The translations under genes were made by a program, and so were the position numbers. From Apricaphanius iberus (Eukaryota > Chordata > Actinopteri > Cyprinodontiformes > Aphaniidae), in contig JAPXFQ010001003.1 in assembly GCA_028564705.1 (NCBI GenBank), positions 1,369,001-1,433,000 on the forward strand: 64,000 bases of DNA, in the 5' to 3' direction. Below are positions 36,735 to 46,785 of the stretch, piece after piece. Each line of letters starts with the position of its first letter. Within the stretch, counting starts at the first letter, position 1. The notes under the pieces are model-generated. The model did no database searches and had not been told where the DNA came from. It saw only the letters and a list, made by a program, of their open reading frames with translations.

Positions 36735-36925
36735 AGTCAGAGGATCAAGAGCCACCACACACACAAATGTACAAATGTCACATTCCTCATGTAAAGCCGA
36801 ACCTAAACCAAAGGCTACATCAAAGGCATCCTACCTTGGAAAAGGAGAAAAAGAACTGAACTGTTGCAGACTGGTCTAAATTCTTCTTTTCAGATGAAAG
36901 TTAAGTTTGGATTTCATGTGGAATA
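36735..36925 (+). mobile_element. Short Tc1-like transposase fragment
   Basis: 'acctaaaccaaaggctacat', 'caaaggcatcctac', 'gagaaaaagaactg' and 'ttcttttcagatgaaagtta' match a fish Tc1 family around the helix before, and including, the first catalytic block (SDES-like). About 190 bp, broken, with no ends visible. Confidence 0.55.
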
Positions 36926-36929
36926 GAGG

Positions 36930-37072
36930 GTGACAATTTTTCGGGATTCCCACGGGTCACGAGATTCCTGCAGGATTCGAGTGGGACGGGAGTCAATTTC
37001 ACTGTTGGTAACATGATCGGGACGGGACAGGAAATAATCCACGGGATTGGACGGGAAACCGGAAATTATATA
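36930..37072. mobile_element. G-rich repeat interrupted by the Tc1 element (possibly hAT-like)
   Basis: Repetitive text of the type 'cgggattcccacgggtcac' and 'gggacgggacaggaaataat' stops at the TA where the 37073-38647 element begins. The other flank (38648 onward) begins with TA repeats and then sequence with no clear gene. I infer that an older repeat was split by the Tc1 insertion; its family is uncertain. Confidence 0.3.
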
Positions 37073-38647
<1,575 letters not shown>

Positions 38648-39139
38648 TATATATATATATATTTATTTTTTTACATTTATCTTGTCAGATATTAGGGAAT
38701 TAGCTTTAAAAAATTATGCTGCGATGCGGTGCCAATGTGTGTGGTTATTAACTCCGCTGCAAAATGCAATTCCATCGGGTCTAATACACTGCACGCACCA
38801 AAACTGAAACTGCTACATTTTTGCTACACCACCTGGATAAACTGGTAAGCATATGATATCCGACTGAAAATGCGTGTATCTTAATAGTTTGGTAGTCAGA
38901 CGAATCGAGTCCATTCATGACGTGGTAAGGTGGCCAAACAACAAGAATGCAGGATATGGTTAAAGACGGCGGATAAAGCTAAATAGATGATCTTTGATAC
39001 TGTGCTAAGCTATGGTTTAAAGGGGGGCGGTTTCGACAAGTTTCGACAGTCAGAGATGATTGTGGAGGTCTTCTACTCCTGTTGGTCCACAGTGTTTGAT
39101 CAAGTCCAAAGTAAATCAGGATTTACTAAAGCACTTCAT
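38648..39139. other. Flank of the IR/DR element, no gene seen
   Basis: Begins with a short (TA)n run next to the insertion TA. The following text ('gctgcgatgcggtgccaatg', 'tttcgacaagtttcgacag') may be the other half of the interrupted repeat at 36930-37072, but I cannot show this by eye. Confidence 0.35.
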
Positions 39140-39630
39140 GCTCCTTTATCTGACAAGCATTACGGAGGTTCTGGTTTCATCTCTTCTTTTTTTCTCTTCT
39201 ACTACTCTCCAGATGTATCTTTTCTGCTGTTGTTGCGATTGCTGGCCCGGTTTTCTCTTGGTGTTTTTCTCCCCATGCTCGGCTGTGGTGTCCCCTGCTG
39301 GGTAGGGGGCATCACTCCGGTTGGTGCTCGGGGTGACTGAGCATCCCCCAAGCTCTCTCTTCTCTGTCTTCTCACACCTCCAGATGGTTGTGGCAGATGA
39401 CCACTTATATTGAGCCAGGTTCTGCTGGAGGTTTCCTTCTGTAAAAAGGGAGTTTTTCCTCTCCACAGTCACTTCATGCCTGCTCAGTATGAGGGATTGC
39501 TGAATGGATTACCGTGACTGCAGGTCCGCATTAATGTGACCAGACCCCATGTCAACAGTTTCATGCAATCTGCTGGGGTTCCTTTCATGGAAAACTTCGT
39601 GAATCGGCGCTATACAAAGAGGTGAATCAA
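39140..39630 (+). mobile_element. Dispersed fish repeat, LINE-tail-like
   Basis: The plus strand reads 'aggttctgctggaggtttcc', 'ttcctctccacagtcacttc', 'ctcagtatgagggattgctg' and ends in 'gaatcggcgctatacaaag'. This block order is familiar from a very common fish repeat that ends '...gaattggcgctatataaata', probably the 3' end of a non-LTR retrotransposon. No coding part was seen. Confidence 0.55.
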
Positions 39631-39659
39631 ATAGCCCCACTACTAGCTTCTGATTCACT

Positions 39660-40345
39660 AGTCGCTCTCGCCAGATTCTCCGCCATTCCAGTATCTCACC
39701 CGAGTTCTTTCCATTAATTCAGTCCGCATTGGCACCTCAGCCGCCTGATCAGGGATCACAAAAATCATCCAATTTGAAGCCGTCAGTCTCCTTCCCTGCA
39801 GTGAGCCTACATCCGTAATGGTCTGGATTATCTGTGTCACGCCCATTCACTGCTTGGCTAGTCTCTCCAGACCTTTTTGGGGTTCTGACCTCAGTCCCTG
39901 TAAGCCATCCCGTTATGTTCAGTCCCGGTTATCCGCTAACGCCTCACAATTTAAGCCGCGGTTCATCACCGAATCGAAAGCCCAGCTACCCGGTTCTGGT
40001 TCTTGCATCCCCGTCATCAGATTCTCCGCCGGTCCGACATCTCCCCCTAATTCTCCTCCGTTCATTCCATTTACATAGGTGCAGCTACCTCAGTCGCCCC
40101 TGCAGGGATCTCTGACATTAATCCAGAGTCTAGCCTGCTGGCACTCTTCAGCGAATCGATCCGAAATAATCTGATCTACGCCATGTGCATTCGCTTCTCA
40201 GTTAATCACTTTATCAAGACCTTTTTGGGGGTCCTGAGCAGGCTTGGAAAGACTATTTTCCTGAAGACTGCGCCCCCGTACTGAGTCTTCCTCCAGGTCT
40301 CCGATAATATCTCTCCCCAAACCTTTTGATCATTCACGCCTTCAA
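39660..40345 (+). repeat. Two-copy diverged tandem duplication, about 348-bp unit
   Basis: Blocks recur in the same order about 347-350 bp apart: 'cagattctccgcc' (39673 and 40020), 'cctcagccgcctgatcaggg' versus 'cctcagtcgcccctgcaggg', and 'agacctttttgggg' (39869 and 40216). Both copies are relatively GC-rich against an AT-rich background. No continuous protein frame covers the block; it may be part of a retroelement 5' region. Confidence 0.65.
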
Positions 40346-40417
40346 TAAACTGTTAAAATTCAGAATCTGTAGCATTGTTCTTGCTTGTGAAAAGTTAATA
40401 CCATCCGTAGCATGGTC

Positions 40418-40512
40418 TTTCTCTCTCTCTCTCTCTGGGTCCTGCTGACCCGCCTTCTCTTTCTCTCTCTCTCTCTGGGTCCTGCCGACCCGCCTTCTCT
40501 CTCTCTCTCTTT
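40418..40512 (+). repeat. 40-bp minisatellite with CT-rich runs
   Basis: The unit 'gggtcctgctgacccgcctt' plus a (CT)n run occurs at 40437 and 40477 with a period of 40 bp, bounded on both sides by CT repeats. Two full units with one C/T difference in the core. Confidence 0.85.
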
Positions 40513-40589
40513 CTCCTGGCATGGGCCCCTCAGCTTTGTCCAATTTCAGACAAATATCTAGGCTTCCTTTCCTTTCCAAAATTCTGGGA

Positions 40590-41215
40590 AAAAAAATATT
40601 TTTACTCAAGACATTTTTAGATTTTTCACATACTTGAGGTATTTCAGTCTGGTTTTAAAAATGGTCATAATGCTGAAACTGCCCTAGTCAAAGTTTTTAA
40701 CAACATTTAACTTGCTACAGATACTGGTGATATTGTTCTCCTTTTGTTACTAGAACTGGCTTCAGCCTTTGACACGGCTGACCACAAAATTTTGCTTTTA
40801 TGTTCGAAAATTATTATAAAATTAATAATTATCAGCATACGACATTCTGCCCTAATTTGGTTCAGGTTGTATCTTTCTGATAGGGTTTTTTCTGTCCACA
40901 TGTATTTTTCTGTGGTGTGCCACAGGGTTCAATTTTTGGCCCATTCTTTTTAGTCTTCATTTGCTTCCCCTTGGCATAATTTTTCGCAAATATGATTTTT
41001 CATTTCATTTTTATGTAGACGATTGCCAGATCTGTGCTCAATTAAAAAGACAAAGGAGAATTTCCTGCAGTGCCTAAAAGACATTAAAGAGTGGATGGCC
41101 TCAAATTTTGTAAGTATTAATGAACAGAAAACTGAAATTATTTTGTTTGCTCCTAATGGTTCATCGAAGTTCACAATTAGTTTTCACAAGAGTCAACTAT
41201 TCCATCGTATCTCTA
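40590..41215 (+). pseudogene. Non-LTR retrotransposon reverse-transcriptase fragment (Rex1-like)
   Basis: Conceptual translation in shifting frames gives the order of a LINE reverse transcriptase: FQSGFKNGHNAETALVKVFN, ELASAFDTADHKILL (the A motif, usually AFDTVDH), WFRLYLSDRVFSV, GVPQGSI.GP (the B motif), FHFYVDDCQICAQLK (the C motif, YVDD for the usual YADD) and LKDIKEWMASNFVSINEQKTE. At least two frameshifts are needed, one after GVPQGS and one before FYVDD. Motif spacing resembles the Rex1/Babar group of fish LINEs (inference). It is truncated at both ends and followed by a Tc1 fragment. Confidence 0.75.
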
Positions 41216-41239
41216 GTTGTATGTTCAGGATCAATGTGC

Positions 41240-41475
41240 TTATGGACATCTGAACCTCTATCCCAGCTTGAAGTCCCTTGCAGCCTCCGACAGGTATTCC
41301 TCCAGGATCATCCTGTATATATCTGTTTGGGAAAACCATCCCCTCAGCACAATGCTGCCACTGCCATGTTTCATCTTGATGCTATGGGTTGATACTAATG
41401 TGCATTGTTCATTTTCTTCTACACATGATTTTTTGCATTAAAGTTAAAAAGTTGAATATGGGTCTAAATCCGACC
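41240..41475 (-). mobile_element. Decayed Tc1-like fragment, minus-coded
   Basis: Antisense transposase text: 'cagcttgaagtcccttgcag', 'ttcctccaggatcatcctgt' and 'caatgctgccactgccatgt'. The order matches the reverse complement of the region between the first and second catalytic blocks of the common fish Tc1 family seen at 25340. Confidence 0.6.
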
Positions 41476-41737
41476 ATTTTTCCACAGGGAGTTAACAGGG
41501 CTCTGTAAGAGATGTTTGCTAAATTAACCCTTCTTTACACTTCTCCAAAACTTTTCCCTAATCTGCTTTCTGTGTGCTCTGCCTTTGTGATAATGTTTGT
41601 TCACAAATTTTCTCTAACAGGGTTTTAAGTAAACCTGCTTTTTGTGAAGGGTTCAAAAACAGTCAAGTCCAGAGAACACAACACCGGGTCATGTTACTGA
41701 ACAAAGCAGGGGGTGGAAAAAGTCTTAGGATTATTGT

Positions 41738-42245
41738 TAGAGATATACAGATACTGGTATCGGTAATCCGCTCCAATACCATCTAATGCAATCGTATTTT
41801 GAGCCGATACTCAAAATATGGAAACTGTGCAATAATTTCACAGAAAATGTTAATGTTTTTGTTGTTTTTTTGTCCCACGTCCCCCACCCCCACCCCATTA
41901 TTTATCACCCAGTGTCACTACGTAACTCGAGTCCTGGGCATTGCTCTCCCTCTGTCAACCCCGGGAGGGCCCTGCACTGAGCTCAAGCCTCCTTCTTGCC
42001 TGAGGATTGAACAGGCCCTTCTTTAGAAAGTTTTAATGTTTTAACTAGAAATTTTAGTTTTTTATGTTTTTATTGATATTTTCATTTTTAGTATCTAATT
42101 CAACCTCATTTGTTGTAACAAACACAGAACAAAATAAAACCTGCCTTCCAATTCTTAGAAATATCGGTATTTGGTATGGGCAAGTATTCTGATCCAAGTA
42201 TCAGTATTGTATCGGTTTGAAAAAAGTGGTATCATTACATCCCTA
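41738..42245. mobile_element. hAT-like MITE with exact 8-bp target duplication
   Basis: The ends are TAGAGATATACAGATAC on the left and, as reverse complement, TAGGGATGTAATGATAC on the right. Identical 8-bp flanks ATTATTGT lie at 41730-41737 and 42246-42253. Sub-terminal GTATCGG words on both sides add to the match. 508 bp, no transposase. The interior contains a 93-bp GC-rich module at 41931-42023 that also occurs at 49770-49861. Confidence 0.85.
41931..42023 (+). repeat. GC-rich module, copy 1 of 2
   Basis: A 93-bp block starting 'gtcctgggcattgctctccc', with 'ccccgggagggccctgcact' and 'gagctcaagcct' and ending in 'caggcccttct'. It is over 90 percent identical by eye to 49770-49861. It sits inside the hAT-like MITE 41738-42245. 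Confidence 0.9.
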
Positions 42246-42253
42246 ATTATTGT

Positions 42254-43280
42254 TCATGAGTCCAACAGCAGAGGGGAAGAAACTGTTCTGATGGAGTGAG
42301 TTCTGGTTTGAATGGACTGGAGCCTTCTGCCTGAGGAGAGCAGTCTGTCCAGGTTGAGAATCGTCAGCTGTGATCCCACCAGCCCCAATGTCTTGGAGGT
42401 GTACAGGTCCTGTAGAGATGGGAGTCTTCAGTCAATCATCTTCTCAGGAGAGAACAGTACACACTGCAGTCTGATGGTGGCGCCAGCATACCTCACGGTG
42501 ATGGAGGTAGTGAGCATAGACTCGATAACTGCAGTGTAGAACTGCATCGTCATCTGTATTGGCAGGTTGTCGTTCAGGACCAGGTTGTTGCAGTTACACA
42601 AGGACATCAGAGGTCAGTCTCCATCCTGTAGGCAGACTCATCCCTATCCGAGATGAGTCCAGTAATGATGTTGTCATCTGCAAACCTTATTTGTTTGACA
42701 GACTGGTGGTTGAAGGCTCAACAGTTAGTGTACAGGAGGAAGAGCAGAGGAGAAAGAACACAGCTCTGAGGGGAGCCAGTGCTGATGTTCCGGGAATTTG
42801 TGATATTCTAACACCTGCAGATGGGATCAGGCACAACTATTTTGGGAAAGCTTGCCTTGGAGAAGTTCTGGAAGAATGGTGTTGAAGGCAGAGCTGAAGT
42901 CCACAAACAGGATCCTGGCGTAGGTTTCCTGGGAGTCCAGGTCCTACAGAATGAAGTGTAGAGCTATGTTGATTGCATTATCTAAAGATCTGTTGGGTCT
43001 GTAAGCAAACTGTAGGGGGTAAAGGAGGGGGGCTGTGGGGGGTCTTGAGATAGAGAAGCAGGCGCTCAGGGATCTCATAGCCACAGGCCTGTAGTCATTG
43101 AGTCCAATGATTCTAGGTTTATTGGAGACAGGAACTATGGTGGAGGTCTTGAAGCAGGCAGGCACATTAAATGCCTGCAGTGAGGAGTTGAAAATGCCAG
43201 AAAACACAGGGGCTCATTTGCACATAGTCTGAGAGTGGTAGGAGACACACCATCTGGGCCACCGTCACCTCATGCACTAC
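42254..43280 (-). pseudogene. L2-like LINE reverse-transcriptase fragment, minus-coded
   Basis: Minus-strand translation gives [26 protein letters not shown] and then [20 protein letters not shown] (43207-42944). A further segment gives [23 protein letters not shown] after a stop, the A motif with FSSAFNTI. The plus strand left of this ('ggaagaaactgttctgatgg', 'gaggtgtacaggtcctgtag', 'ctgtgtagaactgcat'-like text) is the usual antisense of the 3' coding end of this fish LINE group. Stops and frameshifts are present and the 5' end is missing. The hAT-like MITE may have inserted into its 3' part, because the target duplication borders the LINE directly. Confidence 0.8.
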
Positions 43281-43289
43281 TTTGTGATG

Positions 43290-43400
43290 CTCTGTCACAC
43301 AAAGTCCAAGTAAAATACATTTCAGTTTGTGTTTGTAATATGCAAAAATGTGAATAAGTCAGATGGGTGTGAATACTTTTGTGAGGCACTCACAAATGAC
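43290..43400. mobile_element. Possible Tc1-like terminal repeat remnant
   Basis: 'caaaaatgtgaataagtcagatgggtgtgaatacttttgtgaggcac' resembles the end region of a common fish Tc1-like or mariner element ('...gggtgtgaatacttttgcaaggcac', from memory). No partner end was found nearby. Confidence 0.35.
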
Positions 43401-44609
43401 AGAAACTAAATGAAATCCTCACGGTTCCTGCCGAAATGGAAAATTTGGCAACACTTAAGCTTACATTCTAATTAGCCGAAGAGCAAAACTTAGAAAAATT
43501 GTTGAAATTTAAATCTACATAAATAATGAACACATCTTATTCTTTTTACCATCCATCGGTATGGGCAACGTTGTGTAGGCTGATGTGGATGTTAGCACAT
43601 TTGCGCAACAAAAGACAAGGACAAAGGGATATTCATTCTTGTACTTCTCCAAATTAACAAACAGAATTACCCCACACAGTGCAGTTCACACATACTCACA
43701 CAGCTTAAGTTCATGGCTGCATATTGCTGTTATCCCCTACCTTTAGATTCAGAGTCAAAACTCCCATTTTTATTTTAAGTCACAAAAGGTGGCAGGCCAC
43801 CCTTTATGAGACTGAAACGCCAATTGCAGATTAATTATTGACAGTAGAGTCAGAGGGTGAAAATGCCGTGCTTTATGATTGTTTTTACCTTGAGCCCACA
43901 CACACACTTTTTTACTCTGCTACTGCCGTGCTGCATGCTTCCTTTTAGTCCTTTCTTTCTAGCCTTCTCCTTGGAGAGTACCCCTCCCCTCCTTCTGTGA
44001 TATTGTCTACAGTACTGAAAGGACCTTTGACTGCTACTGTGTTTTGTGTAAATGGAAAGTCAAAGGAGCCCTGAACTGCGTAGGTAACTTTGAGCAGTTA
44101 ATGCGCTCAACATAAGCAATTCTACAGTTTCAGTTAGATCTCCCAAGTCCACTTTTGAGCAAACCTTGAATGAATGGACCAAGTCTTACATTTTTCTCTG
44201 ACATGGCTCCATTCTGAATAAATGTTGTCAAAGAGTTGCACAAAGGAAAGGTAAGCAGGCTTTGTTAACAATTTATTTTGCACCGCATCACAGTCTTTTA
44301 TTTGTTACAGCTAGAAACCTCATTCTATTTTGTTGGGACATATATCATAAATGAAAGACCAAAACAAAGTAGAATATAATGTGAAGTGGAATGAAAATGG
44401 TTCATGGTTTCCGACATTTTTATCAAACAAATCTGAAAAGTGTGGCATACATTTGAGTTAACTCTTGAGGCACCAAAGTTTTTTCTATTAAACATGTACA
44501 ATTTTGATGTCGCTATTTCAAAAGGTTGTAACTTTCATATGGTTATCTATAAAAGCATACACTAAATGAGAAAAAATCTTAAGTATGACCCAAATTTGTG
44601 ATTGGAGCC
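43401..44609. other. Non-coding stretch
   Basis: AT-rich sequence. The text at 44320-44460 (a 'gttggga' word then 'atgaaaatggttcatggtttc') may be another diverged Tc1 sub-terminal piece. No gene. Confidence 0.4.
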
Positions 44610-44772
44610 ATGAGATGGGAATTGGGGCTTCAACAACTCATCTCCATGGCGTGTTTTCGTCCTGCTCAGTCACTGAACCAATCAGCACAGTGAATTAATC
44701 TGGTTTATTTTCTGGGAAGAACAAAAACACGGCATGGAGATGACTTGATTGAACCCACAATTCCCATCTCTG
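44610..44772. repeat. Foldback element: 54-bp inverted arms
   Basis: The arm 44610-44663 ('tgagatgggaattgggg', then 'ctcatctccatggcgtgttttcg') is repeated inverted at 44718-44772 ('acacggcatggagatga', then 'cacaattcccatctctg'). The spacer is about 54 bp. By eye the arms agree at about four fifths of positions. It is probably a small MITE. Confidence 0.7.
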
Positions 44773-45150
44773 CAAATTCTAATTTGCATGGTAGGATATC
44801 ATCAGGTGATAGCCACACTGGATTATATATTTTTCAGTCTACATATATATTCAAGTTTTTTTTTTTTTTTTACTTTTTTTCAAGAACAGGTGGGCATATC
44901 TGTTTATTTCATTTGTAATCAGGCTCCATCAGTGGGGTCAGATCTCTATCCCCAAAATAACCAACATGCTCATCAAAATGTCTAATCTACTGGTGATACT
45001 CTCAATCATCTTTGAGGCAAACCCAACCATGATCATCTTCATATACAGTACAGGGGGAACATAAACACCACTTCTGCCTCCTCCACCATTAGCGGTGTAT
45101 TTTCTGCCAAGTTTTCCAACGCATATGCTGTTATTTCCATGGGTTTTTAT

Positions 45151-45777
45151 TGGGGATGTTCGATTTTGGCTTTTTTCTACAGATATCCGATATACCGATA
45201 TAGCCTAACTCATAATTTCCGATACCGATATGTGGGGACCCTCCCTCATAAACAAAAACTACTAAACCTTTTTAGGTAACCAAAATGAAACATCATGTAT
45301 CATGCATACTTGAGTTTTAAGTACTAGAATTTTAGTTAGGCAATTGAAAAAGGTGCCATTTTTATTTTGTCTTCAAAAGTAGCTGGAACATTTTCTCACA
45401 CAGAGAATACTGACAAAGGCCCACCACTCAGGAAAATGTTCTACTTTTAGAAAATGTAAACAACATTACACCTTTGTGGCTGATGACATCACCAAGTGCG
45501 CCCGATAGACGGTCATGGTTGGCCCAGAAGAAGCCTTTTGATAAATTGAAAGTTATCTCAAACAAATAATATCTCGAAAACTAAACCTCAAATCTGTCAT
45601 ATTTTTACATTCTGAGAGAGAAATGAAGTAGATGAAGAGTTTGATACATAATGTGTATAGTGTGAAAAACTCATCTTATTAAAAAAATAAAAACCGATAC
45701 CGATGATTTCCGATATTACAATTTAATGCCAGTATCGGCCGATAATGACTTCAGGACGATAATATCGGACATCCCTA
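45151..45777. mobile_element. hAT-like MITE with TAGGGATG ends
   Basis: 627 bp. The left end TGGGGATGTTCGATTTTGG and the right end, as reverse complement, TAGGGATGTCCGATATTAT are terminal inverted repeats. GTTTTTAT (45143-45150) and GTTTTTAC (45778-45785) flank it, an 8-bp target duplication with one mismatch. Sub-terminal 'ccgataccgat' words recur at both ends. No coding capacity. Its end sequence is related to that of 41738-42245. Confidence 0.85.
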
Positions 45778-45785
45778 GTTTTTAC

Positions 45786-46399
45786 ATTTCTGCTACCTCT
45801 GTTACTATTAGCAGTGTTTTGACCACCCCTGTTATTCCAGCACGTACCTTTCTCCAACCCGGACATGCTTTGCTGCCTGCTGATTGAACATCATTTTGTT
45901 TCTCACTAGACAACTGAACGTTTTGATCGAGGATGAATATTCCTTTCATTACTTGATGGCGGGAAACTCAGCAGTGAAGAGACCTCCTGGCATTGTACGT
46001 TTTTTCTTTCTACAACTAGCTATCTCTATGCTGTGACTGCAGCGACTACTCCTTTGTCTCCTCAAGCAATGCCGCTGATTCCGACCTGATTTACTACATA
46101 AGTTTCCATGGTAACAGACCCGAAAATGTGAGTTCGATTGAAGTTACAGATGTTCCCCATCTCCTGGTATAAAGTAGTAACTAAATAAGTGGTCATATAT
46201 GCAGCTGTGGCTCGTTAAAGTCAGCAATGTTGCTCGTTGCAAAAGAGTTAAGCCTGTCATCTGCCAGACATCGACAAGCCAGGCAAGGACAGCAAAAATT
46301 ACAGCTGTGAGTGTTATCTTTGGATGAGCTGTAGAAATCCACAGATCAGGTGGAAAGCAAAGCCTAGAGACAAGCTAATTCTAAACATCACCCTGAGCT
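45786..46399. other. Non-coding stretch
   Basis: No gene or clear repeat ends. 'gaacgttttgatcgaggatg' and neighbouring text look unique by eye. Confidence 0.4.
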
Positions 46400-46700
46400 C
46401 CATCCCAAAGGTAAATTTGTTCAGAGATAATGGGAAGATGAATGAAGATAAATACAGTGCAAGCATCGAATAAAAATCGAATAAGACTTGAGACTGGTGC
46501 AGAGGTTCAGCTCCCAGCGGGAAAACAACACTTAGCCTACAGCCTTAGCTATAATGGAACAACTTTGATCAAAGCATACCCAGACTGGCCCAGTCAAAGG
46601 CCAGACTTAAATCAAGCTGAGAATCTGTTGAAAGACTTCAATAGAATTGTCAACAATGGTTTTTTTTAAGTTTTAGCCTCCTAACCCTATATACTTCTGC
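46400..46700 (+). mobile_element. Decayed Tc1-like transposase C-terminus
   Basis: 'gcccagtcaaaggccagactt', 'aaatcaagctgagaatctgt' and 'tgaaagacttcaatagaattg' are the SPDLN..E.LW-type C-terminal catalytic block of the common fish Tc1 family. It is preceded by 'gacttgagactggtgcagagg'. Broken by stops and deletions. It ends about 85 bp before the intact element. Confidence 0.65.
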
Positions 46701-46785
46701 TTCTGAAACTGAGAATAAAATCTAGTTTGCAAGTCATCTTCCTACAATTACCATTTCTATATTTTTTGCATTGGCTATACACATA

